Below the pieces are notes generated by a model. The model was not told the origin of the DNA. It did no database searches and saw only the letters and a program-made list of their open reading frames with translations. From an uncultured Collinsella sp. (lineage in GTDB: Bacteria > Actinomycetota > Coriobacteriia > Coriobacteriales > Coriobacteriaceae): 9,286 nt of DNA. The DNA is taken from contig CABSNA010000047.1 in the NCBI GenBank assembly GCA_902478865.1, positions 1 to 9,286 on the forward strand, read 5' to 3'. The position numbers were made by a program, and so were the translations under genes. Every line of letters begins with the position of its first letter. Position 1 is the first letter of the stretch. Positions 1-6,739 of the stretch are shown here, in pieces.

Positions 1-33
1 TTTACCCCCGTATCAACAGTGTGCGGGGGTAAA
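1..33. repeat. Perfect 10-bp hairpin at the window edge
   Basis: Bases 1-10 (TTTACCCCCG) and 24-33 (CGGGGGTAAA) are perfect reverse complements around a 13-base loop. There is no clear U-tract on the + side, so it may be the terminator of a gene left of the window or a leader hairpin of the phosphofructokinase gene. The window edge prevents deciding. A TATAAC at 47-52 could be a -10 box, but no convincing -35 box accompanies it. Confidence 0.55.
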
Positions 34-71
34 CTTATGCGCATGTTATAACTTGCCCGGAAGGATTCATC

Positions 72-1151
72 ATGCTCAGGATCGGTCTTCTTACCAGTGG
101 CGGCGACTGCCAGGCGCTCAACGCCACCATGCGCGGCATTGTCAAAACGCTTATGACCAATAGCAAAGAGCCTATCGAGATCTACGGTTTTGAGGACGGC
201 TACCAGGGCCTTATCTACAGCAGGTTCCGCGTCATGTCGCCCGCCGATTTTAGCGGCATCCTCACCCGCGGCGGCACCATCCTGGGCACGAGCCGTACGC
301 CGTTCAAGCGCCTGGATGTTCCCGAGGCCGATGGCGTCGAGAAGGTGCCCGCGATGGTCCACACCTATCACAAGCTGCAGCTCGACTGCCTGTTTATGCT
401 GGGCGGCAACGGCTCCACCAAGACCGCCAACCGCCTGCGCGAAGAGGGCCTCAACGTTATCGCCCTGCCCAAGACCATCGATAACGACACCTGGGGCACC
501 GAGTTGACGTTTGGCTTTACGAGCGCCATCGACGTCGCCACCAAGTGCATCGACGACATCCACACCACTGCCTCGAGCCACGGGCGCGTGTTCGTCATCG
601 AAATCATGGGACACAAGGTCGGATGGATTCCGCTGTACGCCGGCGTCGCGGGCGGCGCGGACGTCATCCTGATCCCCGAGATCCCCTACGACATGGATAA
701 CGTCATCAAGACCATCGAGCATCGCATGGAGACCGGCAGCCGCTTTACCATCGTAGCCGTCGCCGAGGGCGCTATCTCCAAGGAGGACGCGGCGCTGTCC
801 AAGAAGGAGTACAAGAAGAAGCTCGCCGAGCGCACGAGCCCGTCGATCGTCTACGACATCGCCAAGGAGATCGAGGCCAAGACCGGTCGCGAGACCCGCG
901 TCGCCATCCCCGGTCACACGCAGCGCGGCGGCCAGCCCGACGCTCAGGACCGCATCTTTGCGACCCAGTGCGGTGTCGAGGCGGCGCTCGGCTGCCTACG
1001 CGGCGAGTTTGGCTACATGATTGCCCTGCGTGACGGCAAGATGTGCCACATGCCGCTCGAGGAGGTCGCCGGCAAGCTCAAGTATGTCGACCCCCAGAGC
1101 GACCTGGTGCGCGAGGCCAAAGCGCTGGGCATCAGCTTCGGCGACGAATAG
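72..1151 (+). CDS. pfkA: 6-phosphofructokinase (PfkA family, mixed-substrate group)
   Basis: Catalyses phosphorylation of fructose 6-phosphate to fructose 1,6-bisphosphate, the committed step of glycolysis, in the cytoplasm. The 359-residue product is full length for the family. Visible landmarks are the N-terminal nucleotide loop (residues 8-18, TSGGDCQALNA), the phosphate-donor loop GGNGS (111-115), the catalytic PKTIDND (133-139, base Asp137), the substrate segment IEIMGH (176-181) and GHTQRGG (281-287). The position equivalent to E. coli Gly104 is Gly114, which favours ATP. The position equivalent to Gly124 is Lys134, as in pyrophosphate-type and mixed enzymes. ATP is therefore likely, but pyrophosphate use cannot be excluded. 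The ATG is preceded by GGAAGGA (59-65) at good spacing. The last codons lie inside a large palindrome (1143-1327). The next gene on this strand has its own leader, so this gene is probably monocistronic. Confidence 0.95.
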   Translation: MLRIGLLTSGGDCQALNATMRGIVKTLMTNSKEPIEIYGFEDGYQGLIYSRFRVMSPADFSGILTRGGTILGTSRTPFKRLDVPEADGVEKVPAMVHTYHKLQLDCLFMLGGNGSTKTANRLREEGLNVIALPKTIDNDTWGTELTFGFTSAIDVATKCIDDIHTTASSHGRVFVIEIMGHKVGWIPLYAGVAGGADVILIPEIPYDMDNVIKTIEHRMETGSRFTIVAVAEGAISKEDAALSKKEYKKKLAERTSPSIVYDIAKEIEAKTGRETRVAIPGHTQRGGQPDAQDRIFATQCGVEAALGCLRGEFGYMIALRDGKMCHMPLEEVAGKLKYVDPQSDLVREAKALGISFGDE

Positions 1152-1327
1152 CCTCGGCCGGGACTGCTCCCATCGGAGACCCCAGGGCTTACCTCCCAAA
1201 TCGTCCTCGGACATGTCAGGACCCCGCCGTGCGCTTCGCGCGGCGGGGTCCTTCCGTCCTGCGGAAAGATTTGGGAGGTAAGCCCTGGGGTCTTCTGCGG
1301 TAACTGGGGAGGCCGAGGCTATTCGTC
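1143..1327. repeat. Nested palindrome over the pfkA stop and terminator
   Basis: Three perfect inverted-repeat blocks share one centre at base 1235. The outer block is 17 bp (1143-1159 with 1311-1327), the middle 26 bp (1177-1202 with 1268-1293) and the inner 12 bp (1218-1229 with 1241-1252). They are separated by segments of equal length on both sides (17/17 and 15/15 bases) that pair only sporadically. The outer left arm contains the final pfkA codons and its stop, so the right arm is an inverted copy of the gene's end. As RNA this would fold into one long hairpin with two symmetric internal loops. Confidence 0.85.
1218..1258 (+). terminator. Intrinsic terminator of pfkA
   Basis: A 12-bp perfect GC-rich stem (1218-1229 with 1241-1252) closes over a further short GCG/CGC stem and is followed by a pyrimidine-rich tail (TTCCGTCCT). 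The U-run is interrupted, as in many high-GC actinobacterial terminators. It sits about 67 bases after the pfkA stop and is the core of the larger palindrome. Confidence 0.75.
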
Positions 1328-1391
1328 TTCTTGCTGCGGATGCCTGGTCTGGAGGATTTGGAATGATGGGGCTCTTAGCCGTTAGGTGCGC

Positions 1392-1421
1392 TGACATTTG
1401 TCATGAAATTGCTGGTCATGA
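1392..1421. promoter_or_regulatory. Possible operator upstream of the XRE-type regulator
   Basis: TGACATTTGTCA (1392-1403) is a perfect 12-base palindrome. GTCATGA occurs at 1400-1406 and again at 1415-1421, 15 bases apart. This is about 120-150 bases upstream of the regulator gene, a plausible place for autoregulation. No convincing promoter hexamers could be placed next to it, so the assignment is weak. Confidence 0.2.
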
Positions 1422-1542
1422 GGGTTGCTACTGGTAGTTGCGGTAGGGTTGGGGCAGATTCTAACTAGAAATGGTGGTCGCTACCGGTTGTTCTCGGCAT
1501 ACTCGGCTCATTCGATTCGACCATCAAACGAAAGGAACCACC

Positions 1543-2481
1543 ATGGATCTTGCGATGGCACAGCGCCTCGTCGATCGCCGCAAGGCTGCCGGGCTTTCTC
1601 AGGAGGCGCTTGCCGCCCAGCTGGGTGTGAGTCGTCAGGCTGTCAGTAAATGGGAGCGCAGCGAATCCTCGCCCGATACCGATAACCTTATTGCGCTCGC
1701 CGCGCTGTATGGCGTGTCGCTGGATGAGCTGCTATATGGGGAGGCGGTGGCTAGCGCTGATGACTCACAGGCTGATGATGAGGCACAGAACAGCAACGCC
1801 GGCACCAAAGCTTCAGATAAGGCTGAAGAGGCTGAGGCTTCTACTGAGCACGCTGATTGCAGCGATAAGCCACTTGTCGATATTTCCCTCGCGCGCGGTA
1901 TCCACGTCATTGATCCCAATAAAGGCGAGGAAGTCCATGTTGGTTGGAGCGGCATCCATGTGACCAACGAGCGCAAGGGCGAAGAGGTGCATGTGGGGCC
2001 GGACGGCGTGCATATCGATACGCTTGAGGACGATGGACATAGCGTACGCACCAATGACGACGGCACCGTCACCATCGACGGCGAGACGTTTTCCAGCTGG
2101 AAGGAAGCACACGACAAGCTCGACCATCATGGCAAGCATTTCCACACCAAGGTCGGACGTGCATGGAACAAATTCCCCTTCCCCGCACTTGTTACTCTCG
2201 CCTATCTGGTGCTCGGCATTGTCTACGGCACATGGGGCATGGGGCTTTTCCTCGTCTTTCTGGTTCCCGTCTACTACGCGATTGGTGACTTCATCGATCG
2301 GCGCCACCTGTCTAAGCTGATCGAGGCCATCTACCCGGCAGCCGCCATCGCTTGGTTCCTCTACATGTGGCTCTGTTTGGGACAGCCCCATCCTGCATGG
2401 ATCATCCTCATCACGATTCCCGTCATAAAGGCGCTCATGCGCTGGTGTCGCAAACAATGGAAGCACCGCAAACAGGCCTAA
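1543..2481 (+). CDS. Membrane-anchored XRE-family HTH regulator with 18-residue repeats
   Basis: A 312-residue protein. Residues 6-65 form a Cro/C1-type helix-turn-helix (QRLVDRRKAAGLSQEALAAQ, then LGVSRQAVSKWERSESSPD and an LxELLYG-like end). Residues 66-110 are an acidic, low-complexity linker. Residues 119-136 and 137-154 are two copies of an 18-residue repeat sharing GIHV and KGEEVHVG, and 155-172 is a decayed third copy (GVHI). Residues 190-201 are histidine-rich (HDKLDHHGKHFH). The C-terminal third has about four hydrophobic segments (near 214-231, 233-250, 262-280, 284-299) and a basic tail. The family binds DNA. Membrane anchoring suggests it senses something at the envelope, which is inference. 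The ATG at 1543 is chosen because AAAGGA precedes it and the HTH begins there; in-frame extension back to 1471 lacks a good ribosome site. Transcribed alone; target unknown. Confidence 0.85.
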   Translation: MDLAMAQRLVDRRKAAGLSQEALAAQLGVSRQAVSKWERSESSPDTDNLIALAALYGVSLDELLYGEAVASADDSQADDEAQNSNAGTKASDKAEEAEASTEHADCSDKPLVDISLARGIHVIDPNKGEEVHVGWSGIHVTNERKGEEVHVGPDGVHIDTLEDDGHSVRTNDDGTVTIDGETFSSWKEAHDKLDHHGKHFHTKVGRAWNKFPFPALVTLAYLVLGIVYGTWGMGLFLVFLVPVYYAIGDFIDRRHLSKLIEAIYPAAAIAWFLYMWLCLGQPHPAWIILITIPVIKALMRWCRKQWKHRKQA

Positions 2482-2524
2482 CACGCTCCGACCCACCAGC
2501 ACCCAACCACCCCCGCCCTTCTCC

Positions 2525-2595
2525 TAAGTTGCGGTGAGATAGGGACTGTTTTGAAGCTCCAAAGCGCCAAACAGTCCGTATATCACCGCAACTTA
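2525..2595. repeat. 27-bp imperfect palindrome downstream of the XRE gene
   Basis: Arms 2525-2551 and 2569-2595 pair at 25 of 27 positions around a 17-base loop. The outer ends read TAAGTTGCGG and CCGCAACTTA. There is no U-run on either side, so it is not a standard intrinsic terminator, although it could still end transcription or protect the mRNA of the regulator gene, whose stop is 43 bases upstream. Size and form fit a dispersed intergenic palindrome of the REP type, which a genome-wide search would test. Confidence 0.75.
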
Positions 2596-2652
2596 CAAAC
2601 AACTGGGTCAGTTCCGGCACGGAGATTAGCATTGAGCTGACCACGCGCCAAG

Positions 2653-2801
2653 AAAAGGGCCTATTTACTACGTTTAACTCGAGAGGGCCGACCATACCCG
2701 CCTTTTCCGAAAACTGGCAAGCCCTCTACCTGCGGTTTTAATTTCATAATCTTTGTCATGGTCGAGGGTGTGGTAGCAAACGTAGTAGATAGGCCCATTT
2801 T
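2653..2801. repeat. Imperfect inverted-repeat element of about 150 bp
   Basis: GGGCCTATTTACTACGTTT at 2657-2675 is matched by an inverted copy at 2778-2796 with one mismatch. The similarity continues inward in patches (CGACCAT near the left inner edge has an inverted match near 2757-2764) and outward through AAAA with one bulge. The interior has no recognisable gene. A short open frame on the minus strand (2661-2930) spans it but has no family match I recognise. It could be a small non-autonomous mobile element or a decayed hairpin. Confidence 0.5.
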
Positions 2802-2903
2802 GTGGCATACGACCCATACAAGCCCAATCTCGAAGGCTAAAGAGAGCCTCTCATCCACGCCTGCGAGCGAAAACCAAATAGAATGAAAGGCAAATGGAAA
2901 GCC

Positions 2904-2954
2904 CGTTTGACGGGGCAAACGCCGGGCCACATAATGGTTGTCCGGCGTTTGCCC
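2904..2954. repeat. Competing hairpins sharing one CAAACG arm
   Basis: Bases 2913-2925 (GGGCAAACGCCGG) and 2942-2954 are a perfect 13-bp inverted pair around a 16-base loop. The same CAAACG (2916-2921) can instead pair with CGTTTG at 2904-2909. Two mutually exclusive hairpins are therefore possible. No U-run follows either. It lies just beyond the terminator of the ABC operon. Confidence 0.6.
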
Positions 2955-2991
2955 AGATAAAACCTGCCAAAATAAACCTGTCCCTTTTTGG
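2944..2991 (-). repeat. Left copy of a 48-bp repeat flanking the ABC operon
   Basis: On the minus strand this begins CCAAAAAGGGACAGGTTTAT and matches the plus strand at 6523-6570 at 44 of 48 positions. The two copies are in inverted orientation on either side of the ABC transporter genes. This copy also supplies most of the operon's terminator hairpin. Confidence 0.85.
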
Positions 2992-2997
2992 CAGGTT
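2961..2997 (-). terminator. Intrinsic terminator of the ABC operon, overlapping the stop codon
   Basis: On the minus strand AACCTGCCAAAA (2997 to 2986) pairs perfectly over 12 bp with TTTTGGCAGGTT (2972 to 2961) around a 13-base loop, followed by TTAT. The first stem bases are the last two of the permease TAA stop, so the message ends almost at the end of the coding region. Confidence 0.75.
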
Positions 2998-5761
2998 ACT
3001 CGGCGCTCTTGAGGGCGCCGACCATGTCGATCTTGTTGAGGGTACGGTTGGTGGCGAGGTTGACGATAAACGTAAAGCCAAAGGAAAGCACCACGGCGAG
3101 CACGTAGCTTAGCGGCTCGACCTCGACGTCAAAGTACAACGACGGCATCTGCAAAATGTACGTAAAACTCTCGGCCAGCAAGCCGCCCAGCGGTACGCCC
3201 AGCGCGGCTCCGATCGCCGTGAGGATCAACGTCTCCTTGTTGACGTAATGGTGCACCTCGCCACGACGGAAGCCCAGCACCTTAATAGTCGCCAGCTCGC
3301 GTTCGCGCTCGGAGATATTCGTGTTGGACAGCGTAAACACCACCACAAACGACAGGCACGCCGCCATAAAGGTCACGAGCACCACGACCGAATTGATAAT
3401 CGTAAAGTTCGCCTCGTAGTTCTGCCAATGTTCGGCCGTGCTCGAAATCGTGAGCCAACCGTCACTCTTAAGATTCTTGCTAAACGCAATCTGGTCGGCC
3501 GACGAACCCTTAAGCAGCACAAAGACGCCGTTAAGGCGTGCACTTCGACCGAACGCACGCTCATAGGTGCTCTGCGTCATATAAAGCGTGTTGCCCAGAT
3601 AGTTGAGCGAGATGTCGCTGACTTTGACCTTGGCAACATTGAGCGACGAATCCTGGACGTGAGCCGTGTCACCCGGCTTGATCCCCAGCACCAGCTGAGA
3701 GCTCTTGCTCAAATACACGTCTCCGTCACGCAGGGCGAGCGGCTCTTTGGACTCATCCTCCAGGCGCACGTAATCGCCCAAGTCACCCGTGCGGTCGTCG
3801 GGAATCACGATGAGCTGCACGGTCTCGCTCTTGCCGCCAAACGTAAAGGTGACGTTGTCGGTCATAATCGGCAGGGTCGAGGTCACCGTCACGTTGGAAT
3901 CATTGGCCGCGCTGCGCTCATCCAACGCCGCGCACGTCTGCGTAAAGTCATCGGGGTTGGCGACCGCCAGCAAGTCATAGCGCGTGATATGCCCGTACTG
4001 TTTGGGCGAAAGCGCCACCGACGTGTCGCGAATTCCCATACCGCAAATCACGAGCGCCGTGCAGCCGGCGATACCGAAGATGGTCATAAAGGCGCGCTTT
4101 TTGTAGCGGAACAGGTTACGTGCTGCCACCTTGTTCAAGAAGCCCATGCGGCGCCAAATAAAGCCGATGCGCTCGAGCAGAATGCGTGAGCCGGCGCGCG
4201 GCGCCTTGGGACGCATGAGCGAAGCCGGCGTCTCGGCCATCTCGTGGCGGCAGGCGATAATCGTAGCGCCCACCACGCCCACGGCAAACAGCGCCACCGA
4301 AACGATTGAGGACACGATGTCGTACGAAAGCAGCATCTGGGGCAGCGAGTACATGTCGTCGAACACCGTAAACAAGAACAGCGGCAGACCCACAAATCCG
4401 ATGATATTGCCGAGCACGCCACCGATCAGACACGCCCACAGCGAGTAGTCCACATATTTGGACAGGATACGCCCGCGTGAATAGCCGAGCGCCTTGTACA
4501 GGCCAATAAGCGTGCGCTCCTCCTCGACCATGCGGGTGGCGGTGGTGAGGCTGATAAGCACGGCGACGATAAAGAAGATGAACGGGAACACCGTGGCGAT
4601 GGCCTCGATCGAGGAACTATCGCTCTCGACGCTCGAGTAGCTTGCGATATTGCCGCGGTCCTGGATGTACCAGGTGCATTCGCCCAGGTCAGAGAGCTCG
4701 GCGCGGGCATCGGCAAACTGCTGGTCGGCGGCGGCGCGGCGCTGGTCCAGGTCGGCTTGCGCCTGCGCACGCTCGTCGCTGCCCTCGGCCATGCGATTGA
4801 TGTTGTCCTGCTCGATCCCAAAGACCATATTCGCCTGACGCTCAGCCGCGTCCAAGCTCGCCGGTGTGTCGACCGTCAGCTCCTGGGCGCGCGCCTTCTC
4901 ACGCTCCTCGCGGATCTTCTCGATATTGCCCTTGACCTCATTGATCTTTGCCGAGTAGGCATCCGAATAGGAGTTGAGGCTCTTGGCTCCCTCGACGACC
5001 ACGTGGACAGCGGAGTAGGAAGAAGATGTCGCGGCATCCTCGCTCACGTAGAACTTGTAGTCCGCAGTCGAAGCAGCGCGAAAGGCGTTGACTGTCGAGT
5101 CGGAGCTCACGTCGGTAGGATCGAGAACCTCGGCCGTGATGGTGTAGTCCCCATCGGCAAACTGGTCCTTGGCGCTTTGGTTCGACGAGCTCGCATCGTT
5201 GGCGGCAAAGCTCACCGTATCGCCGATTTTCTTGCCCGAAGCCTTCAAAAAACGTGAGGTCACTGCCACTTCGCCCGAAGTCTCGGGCAGCTCGCCGCGT
5301 ACTAGCACCGGTTGGTCAATATTCTCTTTGGAGAGGCTCTGTACGACGACACGCTCGCGCGTCGTACCCACGGCGGTATAGGCGGTCTCGGTATAGATGC
5401 CCTCGGCCGTCTCGACGCCATCGACCTCTTGGATCGCGGCAAGATCGTCATCGGTCAGACCATAGGTCGACTGCACGTTGATGTCATAGACATTCTGCTG
5501 GTCAAAATAGGCGTCGACCGAATCACACAGGTCCTCGCAGCCCGCCTTAAGGCCGCACATCACGCTCACGCCAAGCGCGGTGATCACAACGATAGACAAG
5601 AAGCGTTTGAGGCTGCCGCGAATCGTGCGGTAGATGCCACGGCGAAAAACCGTCGGCACCATATCGTTTGAGCTTTGGGCGGTACGGTAGGTCGTAAAAT
5701 CCTGCTCGCGCTCCGTGTTCTGCGCGTCGCGGCGCTGGCTGTTTTGGCGGTCCTGGTCCAT
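2996..5761 (-). CDS. FtsX/MacB-type ABC transporter permease, 8 TM, with coiled-coil ectodomain
   Basis: Membrane subunit of a type VII (MacB/LolCDE/FtsX-like) ABC system, paired with the ATPase gene just upstream. Counting from the ATG, a polar cytoplasmic start (1-45) leads to TM1 (about 53-73). A large outer domain (74-388) ends in a long charged coiled coil (271-358). TM2-4 (about 389-409, 439-466, 482-503) form the first FtsX core. TM5 (557-578) leads to a second outer domain (579-787), and TM6-8 (788-812, 842-864, 884-902) form the second core. The two cores carry related cytoplasmic motifs, ERTLIGLYKALGYSRGRI (415-432) and ERELATIKVLGFRRGEV (820-836), showing internal duplication. The ATG at 5761 lies 5 bases after the ATPase stop. 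A GTG at 5773 would add 4 residues and overlap that stop; both have weak ribosome sites, so translation is probably coupled. Substrate unknown. Confidence 0.92.
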   Translation of the reverse strand: MDQDRQNSQRRDAQNTEREQDFTTYRTAQSSNDMVPTVFRRGIYRTIRGSLKRFLSIVVITALGVSVMCGLKAGCEDLCDSVDAYFDQQNVYDINVQSTYGLTDDDLAAIQEVDGVETAEGIYTETAYTAVGTTRERVVVQSLSKENIDQPVLVRGELPETSGEVAVTSRFLKASGKKIGDTVSFAANDASSSNQSAKDQFADGDYTITAEVLDPTDVSSDSTVNAFRAASTADYKFYVSEDAATSSSYSAVHVVVEGAKSLNSYSDAYSAKINEVKGNIEKIREEREKARAQELTVDTPASLDAAERQANMVFGIEQDNINRMAEGSDERAQAQADLDQRRAAADQQFADARAELSDLGECTWYIQDRGNIASYSSVESDSSSIEAIATVFPFIFFIVAVLISLTTATRMVEEERTLIGLYKALGYSRGRILSKYVDYSLWACLIGGVLGNIIGFVGLPLFLFTVFDDMYSLPQMLLSYDIVSSIVSVALFAVGVVGATIIACRHEMAETPASLMRPKAPRAGSRILLERIGFIWRRMGFLNKVAARNLFRYKKRAFMTIFGIAGCTALVICGMGIRDTSVALSPKQYGHITRYDLLAVANPDDFTQTCAALDERSAANDSNVTVTSTLPIMTDNVTFTFGGKSETVQLIVIPDDRTGDLGDYVRLEDESKEPLALRDGDVYLSKSSQLVLGIKPGDTAHVQDSSLNVAKVKVSDISLNYLGNTLYMTQSTYERAFGRSARLNGVFVLLKGSSADQIAFSKNLKSDGWLTISSTAEHWQNYEANFTIINSVVVLVTFMAACLSFVVVFTLSNTNISERERELATIKVLGFRRGEVHHYVNKETLILTAIGAALGVPLGGLLAESFTYILQMPSLYFDVEVEPLSYVLAVVLSFGFTFIVNLATNRTLNKIDMVGALKSAE

Positions 5762-5766
5762 GGGCG

Positions 5767-6468
5767 CTACCACTCGATCGTCTCGATAGGCACAGGATTT
5801 TGCTGGATCGTCTCGCTCTCCACGCGGCCGCTCTTAAAGCGGATCAGGCGATCGGCCATGGGCGCCAGCGCAGAGTTGTGGGTGATGATGATGACCGTAA
5901 TGCCTTGCTTGCGGCAAGTGTCCTGTAGCAGCTGCAAGATCTGCTTGCCGGTTTTGTAGTCGAGTGCACCCGTAGGCTCGTCGCACAAAAGCAGCTTGGG
6001 GTTCTTAGCCAGCGCGCGGGCGATGGATACGCGCTGCTGCTCGCCGCCCGAAAGCTGCGCCGGAAAGTTAGCGAGGCGGTCGCCCAGGCCAACCTGGCGA
6101 AGCGTTTGCTCGGCATCGAGCGAATCGGGGCAGATCTGCGCCGCGAGTTCGACGTTCTCAAGCGCCGTCAGGTTAGGGACCAGATTGTAGAACTGAAAGA
6201 CAAAGCCGACGTCAGCGCGACGGTATTCCACAAGCTGAGCCTCGTTGGCAGAGCTCACGTCACGCCCGTCCACCGTCACGGTGCCAGAAGTTGCCGTGTC
6301 CATGCCGCCCAGAATGTTGAGGGCCGTGGTCTTGCCGGCGCCCGAAGCACCCAGAATGATGGCGAGCTCGCCGCGCTCGACCGTAAAGCTCGCGCCGTCG
6401 AGCGCGTGGATGCGGGCGTCGCCCTCGCCGTATGCCTTGATGACGTCTTTGAATTCGATATAGGCCAT
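5767..6468 (-). CDS. MacB/LolD-type ABC transporter ATPase
   Basis: A 233-residue nucleotide-binding subunit that powers the neighbouring permease from the cytoplasmic face. All motifs are intact: Walker A GASGAGKTT (40-48), Q-loop Gln92 in FVFQFYNLVPNLT, signature LSGGEQQR (139-146), Walker B LLLCDEP (159-165) with catalytic Glu164, D-loop GALD (167-170) and switch His197 in IIITHN. The text around Gln92 and GEQQRVSIARAL is typical of the LolD/MacB/FtsE branch rather than importers. It is the first gene of the operon. The ATG at 6468 follows GGGAA at long spacing; no better start is visible. I could not place a strong promoter between this gene and the divergent gene at 6740. Weak minus-strand hexamers occur near 6499-6526. 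Confidence 0.95.
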   Translation of the reverse strand: MAYIEFKDVIKAYGEGDARIHALDGASFTVERGELAIILGASGAGKTTALNILGGMDTATSGTVTVDGRDVSSANEAQLVEYRRADVGFVFQFYNLVPNLTALENVELAAQICPDSLDAEQTLRQVGLGDRLANFPAQLSGGEQQRVSIARALAKNPKLLLCDEPTGALDYKTGKQILQLLQDTCRKQGITVIIITHNSALAPMADRLIRFKSGRVESETIQQNPVPIETIEW

Positions 6469-6522
6469 CGATTAATTCCCATCTGATCGGATAACTCTTT
6501 AGTATTACCCATTTCGCACCGA

Positions 6523-6570
6523 CCAAAAAGGGACAGGTTTATTTTGGCATGTTTTATATGGGGAAACGGC
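6523..6570 (+). repeat. Right copy of the 48-bp repeat flanking the ABC operon
   Basis: Differs from the inverted copy at 2944-2991 at only four positions. Here the internal stem shrinks to CCAAAA/TTTTGG (6 bp), so terminator function is doubtful. It lies in the divergent intergenic region between the ATPase gene and the GyrI-like gene, upstream of both, where a terminator for either would make no sense. Confidence 0.85.
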
Positions 6571-6669
6571 AGCTATAGATGAGGCGCCGGGGAGGCCGAG
6601 AAATCATCGACGGGGTCAGGCCGACCGCCAAACACAACGCACGCATCTCAATCTGTCAGCCAAATAATT

Positions 6670-6683
6670 CGAACAGCTGTTCG
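6670..6683. promoter_or_regulatory. LexA operator (SOS box) upstream of the GyrI-like gene
   Basis: CGAACAGCTGTTCG is a perfect 14-base palindrome and a full match to the Gram-positive/actinobacterial LexA site CGAAC-N4-GTTCG. It starts 70 bases before the ATG at 6740. TATGAT at 6688-6693 or 6693-6698 is a good -10 candidate, so a repressor bound here would overlap the -35/spacer region. This predicts induction by DNA damage. The ABC operon on the other side is over 200 bases away and is less likely to be controlled by it. Confidence 0.8.
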
Positions 6684-6739
6684 TTTCTATGATATGATTC
6701 AACTATCTAAGCAGGCCAATACGCAGAAAGGCGGCCAAC

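Noticed and set aside
996..1397. Minus-strand frame of 133 codons across the pfkA end
   Set aside because: It covers the antisense of pfkA and the nested palindrome and has no recognisable domain; it is open because of base composition.
1471..1542. Longer N-terminus for the XRE regulator (GTG/ATG-type start at 1471)
   Set aside because: The added 24 residues resemble no HTH leader and lack a ribosome site. The ATG at 1543 has AAAGGA directly upstream and starts the HTH domain.
2661..2930. Minus-strand frame of 89 codons in the 2482-2995 gap
   Set aside because: It spans the imperfect inverted repeat, has no family I recognise and no clear ribosome site. I treat the region as repeat DNA; a search could revise this.
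3248..4189. Open frame of 313 codons on the plus strand
   Set aside because: It is antisense to the permease gene, whose motifs and membrane segments are clear. The frame's composition (Arg/His-rich, no domain) is that of a shadow of GC-rich coding DNA.
2944..6570. Composite transposon with target-site duplication
   Set aside because: No transposase is present, and I could not find a convincing short direct repeat just outside the two 48-bp copies. I therefore report only flanking inverted repeats.
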